From the NCBI GenBank assembly GCA_029817715.1, contig JARUPY010000189.1, positions 2,790,001 to 2,854,000 of the forward strand: a stretch of DNA of 64,000 nt, read 5' to 3'. A model generated the notes under the pieces. That model did not search any database. It had not been told where the DNA came from and saw nothing but the letters and a program-made list of their open reading frames with translations. The position numbers and the translations under genes are program-made. This DNA comes from Melastoma dodecandrum. Lineage: Eukaryota; Streptophyta; Magnoliopsida; Myrtales; Melastomataceae. Positions 1 through 12,244 of this stretch are shown here, one piece after another; the stretch's first letter is position 1, and every line of letters starts with the position of its first letter.

Positions 1-2598
1 ACGAGCAGCAGCGAGATCCGCAAACGTGGCATCTAACTCTCCCTGGAGGCGCTGGATAGCAACTTGCAGCTCTTCCCTTCGCTTCAGAAGGACATCCTCC
101 TTTCCAGAGAACGTGGCTATCTGAGCAGAAGACGGAGTCGGTTGCGACAGGGCAGTCTCCCTCTTCTTCTGCTCCGCTTTTAGTGCAAGAGCCTCGCGCC
201 GCTCTTCCCACGAGCACCAGAAAGATCATCGAAGGAGGGTGATCAAAATCTTCAACTCTGATGAACCAGCATCTGCTCGTTCAAGCTCGCCCACTACGGA
301 CAGTAGCTTGACAAAGTCCCCCTCGAGGAGGACAATGGCAGAAGCAAGCAAAGAGTGCATAGGCTGTCGCAAAAGAACCTGATTCAGACGTAGAATCAAG
401 AAGAATGACAAACGATAGGAGTCTTAAATCACTCACCAAGGGCGTCTACGCCTGTGAACCTTGGGGGGCTTCTATCATCTCCCCTAGGGGGGCTCCTATT
501 CCCCGACCCTCGTGCGTCTCTCTCGTATTGCCTGAGGGTGATTCCACTATTTGGCCCGGGGAGGTCTCAGTCGCCTGACCTTAGAAGACTTTTGTCGCTT
601 TGCCTAGTAACCCCTGGGTAACGGCGACATTACTCGAGGAGGCCTCGGCCTCAAGGTTCGAAGAAGGAGGCAAAGCCTCGCACACCACTTCGCACAAAGA
701 GAGAGTGATGTCATCCGGGAAATCGTCGACGTTGATGGGGTCAGAAGCGACGACACCTTGATAAAAGGAAAATGCATCAAACTCAAAATTCCCATTAAAG
801 AGTAGACATTATGCTACAGACAAAACATGTCACGTTCCCAAACAGCGCCTGCTCAATGGGACGATCAGAAGGAATAGGTCCATGCAACTCTTTCCTCTTC
901 AACCGGGCTCCTTGTGATGATGAGCCCGCGCGGGAGGATCTCGCTTTCTTAGCACCTGCTGCAAATGAAAAGCCAGTTAACCACCTAGATACCAATTCAA
1001 TAAAGGTCAAGTTGACCAAACATACCCGAAGGGAGTGTGCTATCACCCAATGGCCGCTTCCTTGAAGAGGCTTCGCCCGAAACAACAAGCACTAGAGGAG
1101 CTGACACACCTTCTCCTCCTTAATCAACCTGTTCAACTGAAAGGTGGTCTCCAATTGCTTCCAGACTTCGTGCCAGGCCATGGAGAAAGATGAAGTTCGA
1201 CCGCCCCAAAGTGTAAGCACAATCTCGGCCAAGCTAAGTCGTGGCTCCCGGGTTTATTCAGCCATCCCCGACTCCATAAGAAACGAAGTACGCTCATCCA
1301 GGGGTTGGTTCTTATACTCGAAGAACGGGACAGCTAAAAATTGGGCAAAGCACAACTGACGGGCCCAAAGTTGAGGGTTGTACACCTCGAAAATCAGCCC
1401 TTCAGAATCTACACCCACCAATTCCCTGGTGCAAAAAGTCGGGAGGAAGGGCTTGACTGTCTCCAAGCGCTATTTTTCACATTCCTCAGGAAAAGGGCAC
1501 CAGGAAACTACTGTCCCCGCACTGCTGCATCCGTTCACTAGGGCCTGGATGCAACCGACAGTGCTGGAGGTACCCTAGTACTGAACTCATCCCGGGTGAG
1601 CATGGGTTTAGAGTAGCTGGTGAACCTAGGGAAGTAAAGAACGATCCATAAGTATAAGAGTCACAGAGGGCCGTCTGTCGTACAGCTAGGAAAGTCGGCT
1701 GGCTTGGCGGTCGCCTGATAAATGCTGCGGTAAAGCAGACACAAAAGGAAGGGACCGAAGGCCACAAGCTCAGGTTTGTCAGCATAGGCAGCCTCAACTA
1801 GGCTGTTGGCTACTCCAACCATGAACGCACCAAGACGTTTCCCTCGGTTGCAGAAGATGAACTTGGACAGCTACTCCAGGTAGAACTCGAACTCCTCTTG
1901 GGGTCCCCACTTATCATCCTTGAGATGATCTACAGCGACCTTGCTGACCCTCTCTGAAGGGTTGAACTTCAGGTCGCTGCGCTCGCTGTCAAAGCGTAGG
2001 GGGTCTCTAGACAAACTGCAGCCAGTCAAGAAGGCGATATCCTCCAAGGTGATCGACATCGGTCCGCTTGGAAAATAAAAACAATTGAGAACCAAATTCC
2101 AAAACAAAAGGAACCTAGTAATCACGGAGAGGTTGGGCCCGACGGGGCAATGGGAAACTTCGATCAGTGCCTTGATCCCCATCGCTCCCCACGCAGTGCC
2201 TTTCTTCTCCATCCACTTGGAAACCCAATCACGAACGGCTCTGTTCTGAGGAGAAGGAAAACAACGGAGGTCCCCTCGAACGGATGGCCCCCATCCCGAT
2301 GGCTTGAAACGATGACGGAACGTAGGAGGCAGCTTGCTGGTGTAAATGAATAAGTCGGATGAGTTGGGAATGAACGGACCAAGGGTTTATTGGCCCGACA
2401 TAGCAGTACCAAAATCTAGTTGGGCCGTGAGACTGATCCTCAAAGACTTGGTGAGGAAGAGCTATTGAAACATAGCTCGGATAAGTTGGAAACGTGAGAC
2501 TGACAAGACTTGGTGAAAACATGTTGAAACATAGCAGCTTCGCCGTCTAGATGGATAGGAGGCTCGGAAGACGACGAGGAAGAGCTATCAGAAGCCAT
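1..2598 (-). pseudogene. Antisense plant mobile domain (PMD) ORF of Tat element, partial
   Basis: Reads opposite to its host retrotransposon. The start ATG at 2596-2598 opens a serine-rich N-terminus (MASDSSSSSSSEPP). The block at 1871-2212 encodes a plant mobile domain-like core, with the motif GPMSITLEDIAFLTGCSL and the downstream NPSERVSKV. Further downstream (towards 1) the frame passes TRELVGVDSEGLIFEVYNPQL at 1300-1440 and an Ala/Glu-rich, coiled-coil-like tail that leaves the window at 1. The frame is broken several times, partly by introns and partly by decay. PMD proteins are known both as plant host proteins (MAIL1/MAIN) and as passengers of transposons. Role in the element is unknown. 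The better-preserved second copy is at 26729-29493. Confidence 0.65.
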
Positions 2599-3573
2599 GA
2601 GAAATCGGAAGAACGAGGGTTTCCAAGAATCCGAGAAGGCAAGAAAGAGATGGGTTTCTGAATGCGTGAGCGGAAAACCCTGATCCTCAAATATTTTATA
2701 ACCCCAAAAACCAACAAAGGTAGGGCCCGAAAGGGACGTCGCTTGACGACCGAGGCCCAACACAAACGTCGCCTCGATTACGGGGCGGGCGACATCCAAA
2801 GCATCGCTTCGCTTGGAAACTGATGACGATTCAATTATCATAAGTGGGTAAGAGAAAAGGTTCATAATAAATAGACATTTATTCTCATTCAAATCCAAAC
2901 ATTACATGGGTTTGTTTGATAGTAAGTGTACGCGAAACAAAAAGATATATAATAATAATCCAGTAGACAACGTTTCCATTCATTAGGAAATTGCTCTATT
3001 GGAGGTTTTACAAGAGTTCTACAAGGGTTTCTCCCCAAAACTGAGCACTCACCCGCAAACGACGGCATCGCACGAGAGAGCCCCTAGCCTCCAAGATGCC
3101 GGAAGGAACTTCACGCGATGCCATGGATTTGAAAACCCGGTGGCTCGGGTCCTCTTCCCTTCCAGATAGAACCATCGTGTAGTTGGAGTCCACCCTCATA
3201 AGGTGATGGGTATAGGCTCCTAAACAAACTATGGTGATGGGCATAAGCTCCGGGTGGAACACCAAAAGAAAGACAGGAATCTCATGACTTAGCTATTTTC
3301 GTAGGATGATGGTTTATGCATCAGAAGATGATCAGAGCCCTTGAATTTATAGCAAAGTCGTGAGGGGTAAAATGACTTTGACGGGAGATATTATGACAGA
3401 GAATTCGGGGATCGTAACAGTTGTCCTGGAGATCTCAACCGATACGATTCGGAGATATTGGCGGTCAAGGGTCATTACTCGCCAGCACACGTTACCGAGG
3501 CTGCAGGGGAATGATTGATTGGTCTTTTTCAAGGCGAGACAGATTACTCAGTCTGCCTAGATGAGGGCTTATA

Positions 3574-4310
3574 TGTTTAGCAACAGAAATTGTGCGCAAC
3601 AGATCTCAGCCCATTCTGCGGATCGACGGTACAGAACATAGGCCCAATGAAGGAAAATCTAGGAAGGAGGTTACCATGGATACACACCTGGCGAAGGCTT
3701 GCTGGGCAAGGGATCACCAAGCGACGGAATTACCAGGTGACGGGCGACAATATGTCGATGAAGCGACAAGCGGCAGTCAAATTGGGCGAGCAAGGAAACT
3801 TTACGGCGAAGGGCAATGGGCGACACGGTCGATCAGTCAACTGTTAAGGAAGGCTCCAGAAGATCTCGGGATTCGGAAGGAGATTGTTACCAAGTTTGCT
3901 CATATGGAAATGTGATATTCCATGGAGGCTGGCAACAAAATAAGCGTAATATATGTGCAATATTACATTACCGTATATACGTAGGTCTAGCTTAGTATAA
4001 ATAGTTGTTCTTGGGCATTGTACAAAGACACATCTCTACTGACGGACATATATTGTCATATTTTATCTTTTCAAGAATTCCAGCATTGAAGCTCTCTTTT
4101 TGCTTCTGCGTTCTTGCTCACTCTCGAAGGCATCGTCGATGGCTTTCGGTTAAGGTTGCCCATCCGCTGTCTTCCCCCCTCTCTTCTTTCATTTTATACG
4201 ACGACCGCACATTTCAACGAATTCTTCGGGCACCAATTGCCCGTAGTGCCAGAAATTTTTGACGTGTTTGAATCCGGCTTGTCCGCGGTCATTTCCATAG
4301 TGAACAACCG
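3574..4310 (+). repeat. 3' LTR of Tat element copy A
   Basis: Begins TGTTTAGCAACA just after a purine-rich stretch and matches 30680-31435 along its length. Shared parts include a TATA-like AGTATAAATAG at about 3995 followed by GGGCATTGTACAAA, and the 3' end GGCTTGTCCGCGGTCA. A diverged form of the same LTR occurs at 6678-7379. The right boundary is estimated from where copies stop matching. Confidence 0.65.
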
Positions 4311-5187
4311 TAAAAGAATTAATAATAGTAAACACACTCAAATTATTGTCAAAAGGTTTAGACGTTTCAAGAGTCTCGGGATTTAGCAAATCCTTTTAGT
4401 AGGCTCAATACATTAAAATGATTTTCTTTTTCTCGAAACAAAGATCTTCTGGTGGGTCAACGACGGTGACCGGACGACAGCCTCCCCCGGTCATTGGACG
4501 GAACCAATAACCCAATTCCCTTTTTTTTTTTACCTTTTCTTTGTAACTATTTGACAAGTCCATATAACTATTTGACCTTACCCTGAACATACTCTCATAT
4601 GTAAAAGGTTATTAACGGCTCATATATTATATATATCTTTTTAAATGCACCCTCATAGAAATGTAGGTAAGATTTATTAAATTATTCCATAATGAAACTT
4701 AATTTTGATATTTGTGGAAACAAAATATTTATACATGGATATCCCGACCTTCTTCGTTTCCAATTCGGATATCTTCGCTAGTGTATTCAATCTAGCCTTT
4801 GCCAGGTGTATTTCTTCGCTAGTGTCGTCAATCTACTTGCCCATAATCTGTCACTCTACGATCTTGTCGCCCATTAACTTTGCTCGATGTGTTTCTTGAG
4901 TCGCTTCACGTTCGACCTTAAATTGTCTTGGGCCTCGTTGGGCCCTTATCTCCAAGGACTCGTGGCCTAAATTTTCCTATTGTGAAACCATCTCTTTAAT
5001 TAATAAAAAATTAAAATACATAAAAATTTTGATGAAATTATTCATCTCAATATCTTGTTCCATTTTTTAGATAAATTCAATTAGAGAAACCGAGAACTCG
5101 TAAAGCAAGAGAAAGAATTTAAAAAATGTTCAAATTAGCTTGTTAAAAATTTTGTGTATCTAGAAGAAAGATAGATAGTTTATCCCC
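4311..5187. other. AT-rich spacer, no gene seen
   Basis: AT-rich sequence between two LTR-derived blocks. I see no coding frame with family resemblance, no tRNA-like fold and no clear terminal repeats. Confidence 0.6.
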
Positions 5188-5842
5188 GTTTAACAACGAA
5201 AATTCAAGGCCTCTTATGTCAAATGTAGAACAACGGTCCAAAATACGGGCTCGAAGCGTACAAGGCCTCCTAATAAGGTAGATGCAGAAACACACCAGTT
5301 GAAGGTTTCGGGCAAGACGGCTACCGAACGACAGAGTTTTCTAGACGATGAGAGTTATTAGCGATAGAGGAAGATGAAACGACAGTTAGCTGGGCGAACG
5401 AGAAAACTCTACAGCAAAGGTAGTGGGTGATTCGGTTGATCAATGGGTGTCATGGGAAGATTTGGACAATCTCAAGACATTGAAGGGAATAGTTGTCAAC
5501 TTCACTCGGATGGAAATGAGATCTTTCTTGAAGATTGACAACATGGTTACTAAATATATGTACAGTATTTTATTTCCGTATTCACATAGGACTAGCGAAA
5601 TATAAATAGTTTTCTTACCTAGCCATTAAAGACATCGACATAAACATCCCTTTAGACAGACAAATACAATCTTTTATCTTTTACTTTACAGCATTCTAGC
5701 AATCAACGTTTTTGCGATCTTGTTTCCACCGAAGGCATTGTCAATGACATTAGTAAGTATTTACGCTTAGGGTGTCATTCATCTGTCTTCTTCTTTCTCA
5801 TTCAAACGGTGACCACACATATAAAAGACCCTCCGATAGAGG
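5188..5842 (+). repeat. Truncated left LTR of short element
   Basis: Matches 6678-7320 from GTTTAACAACG to ATATAAAAGACCCTCCGA, then diverges abruptly; the last part present in the right LTR is missing. Confidence 0.5.
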
Positions 5843-6677
5843 AATGTGCAAGGTACCTTGTTCACTCTCGAGGTTGGGGACGACTCTCGGCTACAGCTGG
5901 AGAGTTCACCCACAATGAAAATTCTGCTATGGCTAAGAGCCTTTGAAGAAAAGGAGCATAGTATTCGCGTGCGAGTCCAGATCTGACCTTTCAAAAGTTA
6001 TAAGGTTGTGGACATAGACTCCAAGGAGGGCTTCATGGTACTTTCTTCTGCGGTGGTAGTGCCCATGACCGTGTGGTTTGAAAACGCGAAGGAACCCCAA
6101 AACCAAACGGTCGTGTTTATAATGATGATTCACATCGCGACTTAGGGTGTTCGAGAGCACCACAAGACCAAAGAGGTCGGTCCAAACAGAGTCCTTCATG
6201 GGATTGAAGACTGTCTCTTCACGGCTCCGTCCGACCCTTCTAGAAGGAGCTCATTGTGAAGGAGATGAGACTTTGGAGGGCGAGACATCACTTGCGTAAG
6301 GTGGTAGACATAGACTCTCGAGCGGGGTAAGGTGGTGGACATAGGTCTTGGATGGGAAATGAAAAGGCTAAAGGGTCATAACCTTGATGTTTTCAAAAGT
6401 GATGGATTGAGGTGAAAAGCTGATCTGAACGTCAGTATTTATAGCGAGGTTATGAGAAAAATAAAATCTCTGATATGAGGTATTATTACGAAGATCTCGG
6501 GGATTCTAACATATGGATTTTGGAGATCTCAACAGATATGTCTTAGGGATATCAATGGTTAGGGATTAATTTAACTGCACACATTACCGGGGAGCAGGAA
6601 GAATAAATGTTGGGTCTTTTTTGAGAAGAGAGGGATTGCAGCCCCTAATTCCATCTTCCTTGAGGGGTGCTTATATA

Positions 6678-7379
6678 TGTTTAACAACGAAAATTTCGAG
6701 CCATAAATCTTGGTGTAATCTGTTGATCAACGGTCCAGAATACGGGCCGGAAGAATATAAGGCCTCTTAGTAGGGTAGTTGCGGAAACACACTTGGCGAA
6801 GGCTTGTGGGCGAGACGGCTACCAAGCGACAAAGTTTTCCAAGCGACAAGGGTTATCAGGCGATACAGGAGGATGAAGCAACAGTTAGCTGGGCGAACGA
6901 GGGCGACACGATTAGTGGCTGTCGTGGGAAGATTTGTCTCGAGACATGGAAATGACAAGTTGCCAAGATCACTCGGATGGAAATGAGATATTTCACGATG
7001 ATTGACAGTGTGGTTACTAAATATATGTACAATATTTTATTTCCGTATTCACGTACGACTAGCGTAATATGAATAGTTTTTCTCACCTAGACATTAAAGA
7101 CATCAACACAGACAGACAAATACAATCTTTTATCTTTTACTTTTCAGCATTCTTGCGTTCAAGTGTTCTTGTGATTTTCTTTCCACTGAAGGCATTGTCA
7201 ATGGCATCCGTAAGTATTTCTGCTTAGGGTGTCATTCATCTGTCTTCTTCTTTTCCAGTCAAACGACGACCACACACATATAAAAGACTCTCCGAGTACC
7301 AATTGCTTGTAGTATGCCAAAGATTTCTGCCGTGATCGGATCCGATTGTTTTAGTGGTCACTTTCAAAGTGAACACTCC
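6678..7379 (+). repeat. Right LTR of short element
   Basis: Starts TGTTTAACAACG directly after a purine-rich tract ending in GAGGGGTGC, and ends near AAAGTGAACACTCCC, like the ends of the LTRs at 3574-4310 and 30680-31435. Confidence 0.5.
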
Positions 7380-8210
7380 CAAAAGGTAACTTAGGCGTGT
7401 GGTTTCCCTCCCCTAGAGGGTAGTGGAGGCATGTATTCTTAGGCTAGGTGGTAGATTGGAGTACACGTCAAGGAGGGACTGAAGTTAGGCATCAATGATC
7501 CGGCAGTGCCGATTGTAGTGGCAAGGGCCACCGCTCGACTCGATCCAACTATTTTATCGTATCAAATTCATATAACTTGTCTTTTCCTATTAAAAAAGAA
7601 TCCTACCGGATCAGAAAACAACGAAATAAGTTGGGCAAAATATACTTTTATGGCCTTAACTTTGAGTCAACTTTTTTTTTGTCATTAGTTTAGTTTGTTA
7701 TATAATTTTGTTACCAGCCCGTGTCATAAAAGAAAAGCCATGTTAAATCATGTTTGGCTTTCACGCAATAAAATTCAAGATTAATCAAGATCAAAATAAA
7801 AATAAAGTTAGTGACAAAGTTGTATAATAAACTAAATTTACGAAAAAATCGGTATTTTGCGATAAGTTGATACATATTAAGGGGATATTAGATATTTAAT
7901 AGTTTTGCATCTCCTCACTTCACCGGATAAACACATCGAAGCAAAACGAGTACTGCACCCATTCCCTAAAGATTGTTTCTTCACATGGCCGAACCCAAAG
8001 AAAGGCTAGAGACCCAAAACCGCATCCTCCTGTATTTCCGTTTTGTCACTCATCGAAGATCACCGGAAAAGTGCGCATCAATCAACCCTTGTGGGATGTT
8101 TTACAAGAATATCGTAACCGCCAACGCAGTAAATCTCCCTTTTCTTGGCCGAGAAACCATGGCCATCTATAAACATGGATTTAACAGGCGATTACCCTTT
8201 GGATCCCTCT
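7380..8210. other. Intergenic spacer and probable RPN5 3' UTR
   Basis: AT-rich sequence with no recognised gene. The part next to 8211 should be the 3' UTR of the minus-strand RPN5 gene. A 126-codon plus-strand frame at 7973-8353 overlaps the last RPN5 exon and is treated as an antisense shadow. Confidence 0.55.
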
Positions 8211-11200
8211 TCAAGCTCTCAATGCAGCCTTGTGGACCATTGTTTCTTTGTGGATTTGGCGGCAACTTTTCTCGACGAGATCGAGGAGCTTTTCCAAGTT
8301 TGTCGCCCAAGAATTTAGGACGTCATTGCTATCCTTGGTCGTCTGAAAACTGACTATTCCTATAGGCCTGTCGATCTTTGCCACAAACTTGGACACAACC
8401 ATGTCGGAAAGATGCTTCTCGGCTTCCTGTGTGTGGCTTTTGTTTATTAGACACCATTATGCATCAAACTTGTCACAGCTACTAGATTTTCCTGAAAGAG
8501 GAGAGGACGAACCGGGATGCTAAGGCATAGCAGCTCCGCGAGTCTCTGTAGTGTAATCCTCGAGTAGAACTTTGAAACGACAATAATGTTCTGCAAATGA
8601 GATACATTAGAACCCCATTGAGTAAATGCTACGAAGAATGATGATTTAGAAGCCATTGAAAGACACGGAGATGATCTTACATGCTCGATAATTCTCTGCC
8701 TCAGGTCTTCAGCGGCCTTCTCACCAAGTGAACCCCCAAGAATGTTCTTCTCATTGTCAAAATCATCCTTAAATGTATTCCAAAGGGCTGTCCACTGGAT
8801 GACTTCCATCGTTACTAATTGCTTCAAAAGTAACCTTCTCCACAAGATGGCCACAAAGTAATCAATCAGAGCTATGTACTTTATATTTGCAGAAATGTTC
8901 TATATGCACAGCATTAGAAACGAACCATATAAGCAACAGCGCCTGTTTTTGTCCGAGCTATCCTAGGTTTCATCGAATATATCAACATGCATACCTAAAC
9001 TGAGGGATTTCAGAAAGATTTTTGTCTTCCAGAGTTGCATTGAGAAGACTTGACTGCATCGGATCATGCGGAGAAAGGACCAGGTACCAGCAGATTTTTC
9101 TCAAAACCTACATTCAATTAGTGAACATCATAAGCACATTGATTGACTGATAATATAGAAATGGCGAAAGCGACTTTGTCAGCAAAGAAAGGGAAAAAAG
9201 GAGACTTACCGGTGTCCATTGTTGTGGATTCTCCTTGACAGATGGAATCTCATATATGGACTTGTAGCACCGGCATATTTCCAGATAATCATTGTTATGC
9301 AAGTAGTATCTGCAATATGATGTATCATTCTCAATAGAATTCTGAAGGGTAATCACATGGCCCAGTACAAATAGACAGATATCTGCGGATCTAGAAAATA
9401 TCAGGTCATTTGATTCTATAAATATAAAATAAGGATACCATGTTACTCCAATCAGTTTTTCCAATCACCTTATCATCAGCTCGTAGTATATCCTCTTCAG
9501 TTCCAGAACTGATGGAATATCAGCGGGAGCTTCTTCGACAATGTTCTCACCTTCTTTGGGCTTTTTCTTCTCTTTAGATGTATCGGCATCGAAAACTCTG
9601 GGACTTATCTTCCTAGAAAGGATTTGGGCACGCACATAATCCTGACGGTCCAGGCACAAGCAGACCTATCACGCACATCCACCCGAAAAGGCTCTTTAAT
9701 ACATAGAAATTGAAGGGAAAAATAATGAATGGATCAAGAAGGAAGGTGTAAGTTCTACTTGTTCAAGAATAAAGGCAATTTTCTCAGTCTTTGCCATTGC
9801 TCCGAATGTTTCAACCTGCAATCAACTCCAGCATAAATTGCTCAGCCACAGAAGGGTTATAAATTCTCATGGGGAGAAAGTAAACAAACACATCAGCAGT
9901 TTCGATAAACTTACTGCAACATCCTGCATAAGATCCGCAGCTTCTGCAATCTGACCCTGCTCCTCTTTTATTTTTGCAAGCTTCTTGACAAGTCGTGCTC
10001 TCTCAATCTCAACATAAATCTGTTGACCATGGACATTGAGTATAAGACCTCGACAAGAAGGTTCAAACATAAAACAATGAAAAGTGAACGAAAAATGTCA
10101 ACTCACTTTCCCAGCAGCAACAGAATTTAACGTTTTAATCAGCTCAATGCGGGTTTCCAGATCAGGGGTCTGATCTATATATTCCATTGCTTGCTGAACC
10201 ATTGCCCTGACAGCCTGGATAGGAACAGGTAAAATTAATGATGCTAGACAAGCTGTGACTAAAGCATGTATTTCAAATCAAACAAGTATGTAGTTACTGA
10301 ATGCCATATTTCACAGCAGTGATTACAAGGCGCTCGGGCGAGGCGAGGCGAGGCCTCCTCGCCTATTTTGGCCTAGGGCGGGCGACAAGGTATAAGCGCT
10401 GCCTAGGCGAGCGCGTCGCCCAAGGCGCCAAGGCGCTTAAAAGGCGCCCCTCCCCCCCAACACACAAAACAAAAGCTTATTTTACGGTTTTACCTGATTC
10501 TTTTCTCTCCCAAGCCGCTTAAAAGACGCCCCTAAACCCTTGTTGCGCCCCTCAGCCCCCCATCCACTCCCCATCTCTCCCCAGCCGCGCCCCTCCCCCC
10601 TAACCCACGTCAGCCCCCCACTAGGCCAGCCCCCGTAGGTATTCACCCTCTGTCTCCCCCCTATTGTCTAGGAAAAGGAAGAAGGATGAAGGAAGAAGAC
10701 TCTGGTCAAAATGGGCAAGGAATAAAAGAAAAAGTTGTGGAAGGGAGACGAAACAAAAGGCTGAAATAGGGTGAAGGGGAAGAAGAAGTCTTCTTTTTAC
10801 TTGCATGTTTCGTTTACGGAGGTGGTTGTTTTGTGTTTGTGCCTAGGGGAGAGTGGTGGCATTTCAGAAGCGGCTGTTTGTTAATGTGTTTGTGTGTTTG
10901 TGTTTACAGAGGATGTATGTCTTTTTTATTTAAGAAGACATTGGTATTTCACTTGTTTTTAAAGCCTAGCGCCTAACGCCTCGCCTAGCGCCTAGCGCCT
11001 CGGGCGATGAGAGGCCTTCTCGCCTTGGTGGCGCCTCAGCGCTTTGTAATCACTGTTTCACAGAGCAAAAAAATGGCAGAAAGACCAGAACTATGCATAT
11101 CCACAATTGCCCTATACCATAAGCCTTCCCCAGGAAACAAAAATCGCTGGATGATAGTGGATTCCCTTGAAACCCACTTCAAACCAGCTCCTGAAGCACA

Positions 11201-11880
11201 TTGCAGAAAAATAGTCAAACAAATTAAAAATTAGTTAACACTGATAAGTGCTAACAACAAATAGCACTTCTACAGAGGTGAACACTTTCAATTCAGTTGA
11301 AGCACCCTCAACTAGACTCCAGTAAAACTTCCCCAAGCAGCGAGAGCTACCCACATAAATTATCCAAAATGCAGGCAGCTATCCACTTAACTTCAGATTT
11401 TAGTTCTCTACCACTGACAGACACAAACCAAACAAACTCTTCACAATTGAAGTCTCATTTCTCCTCAGATTTGCATCAAAACCGGGACGTCTCGGACTGG
11501 TTCCATTGCTATTGTCACTAATCCCAGATAGTTCACCAGTCAGTCAAATGCACATCTCCCAAAGCTCCAAACGAACCACGGAAATGCGGTCAACTACCCC
11601 ACTCACCCGCCACCACCTAAAAAAACAAACACTCCATGAAGCCGGACGGAAGAAATAGAAATCGGGGAACAAGAACCTGCTTGAGCTGTCCGCGTCGCTT
11701 GGAGAGGAGGACGATCTGATCGTTGAGGGTCTTCCAGGCATTGCCCTTAAAGCAGAGGTCAAGTATGTCGGAGACGGCCTTCTTGGTGCCGGACACATCG
11801 CTCGCTTGCCTCATCTGCTTCTCCATCGTCAGAAGCTGCTCTATCCTCGCCTCCAGGCTTCCTCCTCCGTTCTCCTGCAT
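8211..11880 (-). CDS. RPN5: 26S proteasome non-ATPase regulatory subunit 12 (RPN5), ten exons
   Basis: RPN5 is a structural subunit of the lid of the 19S regulatory particle, in cytosol and nucleus, needed for assembly of the lid and degradation of ubiquitinated proteins. Exons read by eye (minus strand): 11677-11880, 10107-10214, 9915-10019, 9759-9815, 9469-9665, 9210-9309, 8995-9107, 8681-8834, 8513-8590, 8211-8426. All internal borders obey GT-AG and phases add up to 443 codons plus TGA, close to the usual plant length of about 442. Family signatures are [41 protein letters not shown] and the PCI-domain part [14 protein letters not shown] to [10 protein letters not shown], ending [13 protein letters not shown]. 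Start: ATG at 11878-11880 ([17 protein letters not shown]); the in-frame codon two positions upstream is TTG, not ATG. Intron 1 (10215-11676) carries a hAT insertion. The last codon of exon 9 is CCG (Pro) where plant relatives usually have Gln. Confidence 0.95.
10317..11055. mobile_element. Non-autonomous hAT element in RPN5 intron 1
   Basis: 739 bp bounded by inverted ends: left CAGTGATTACAAGGCGCTC, right reverse complement CAGTGATTACAAAGCGCTGA. It is flanked by a perfect 8-bp duplication TTTCACAG (10309-10316 and 11056-11063), the size expected for hAT transposition. Both ends are very GC-rich with repeated GGCGAGGC and GCCTAGCGC units, unlike the AT-rich intron around it. There is no transposase frame, so it must have been mobilised in trans. 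It lies inside the intron and does not touch splice sites. Confidence 0.9.
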
Positions 11881-12244
11881 TCCCAAAACGACATTAAAAT
11901 AACCGAAAACCCACCCTCAGCGATTAGGGCTTGCGGAACATTCAACTTCAGAGGAATTTACCATCGCGAGATCGCAAAAGCGAGACTCCTGTCGGGGATC
12001 AAATCGGAAACCCTAATCAACGTGAGGATTACAGACGGTGAACCCTCCCAAACATAAAAACAAACTTTCCTTCCCAACTTTCGCTGTCTGAATGAATATC
12101 ATGGTTCTATAAATGGGCTTGGGTAGCCCAATAAATCAGGCCGATTAATGGGCCAAAATTGAGGCCCAGTTAAGACCATACCAAAGAAGATTTCTCCCGG
12201 AACATTCCCGAAAACCCTACCGACAATCCCCCTCCCTATAAAAT
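11881..12244. promoter_or_regulatory. Divergent promoter between RPN5 (minus) and U14 snoRNA (plus)
   Basis: The 540 bp between the RPN5 start and the U14 gene holds four site II motifs TGGGCY: 12114-12119 and 12149-12154 on plus, 12125-12130 and 12163-12168 on minus. Telo-box-like AAACCCTA occurs at about 12212-12219 and 12010-12018. A TATA-like CTATAAAAT lies at 12236-12244, pointing to U14, and TCTATAAAT at 12107-12115. Site II plus telo-box is a known signature of plant promoters for ribosome and proteasome genes and for snoRNA genes. I infer shared, growth-linked control of both genes. Confidence 0.7.

Larger units (their letters stand above)
1..4310 (+). mobile_element. 3' part of a Tat-lineage Ty3/gypsy element (copy A)
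   Basis: This stretch aligns by eye over its whole length with 26890-31435, where the same block follows a recognisable Tat-lineage pol. It therefore represents the 3' end of such an element: an antisense ORF (2598 down past the left edge), a spacer with a purine-rich tract, and a 3' LTR. The left end runs out of the window, so pol is not seen here. Shared landmarks with the second copy include the phrase around 205-235, the PMD coding block at 1870-2200 and the LTR start at 3574. The two copies differ by many substitutions and small indels, so this is not a recent duplication. The orientation (plus) is set by the LTR and by the pol order in the other copy. Confidence 0.7.
5188..7379 (+). mobile_element. 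Short internally deleted LTR element, same family as copy A
   Basis: Two related blocks in the same orientation (5188-5842 and 6678-7379) both begin GTTTAACAACGAAAATT, contain GCGAACGA, a TATA-like ATATAAATAG or ATATGAATAG, and TACAATCTTTTATCTTTTACTTT. They resemble the LTRs at 3574-4310 and 30680-31435. The 835-bp spacer (5843-6677) matches only the last part of the Tat internal region, just upstream of the 3' LTR (compare 6430-6677 with 3340-3573). All of gag and pol are missing. The left LTR stops early, at about 5842. I infer a deletion derivative that joined a truncated 5' LTR to the 3' end of the internal region. Confidence 0.55.

Noticed and set aside
7973..8353. 126-codon plus-strand frame
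   Set aside because: It overlaps the last RPN5 exon in antisense and has no recognisable motif.
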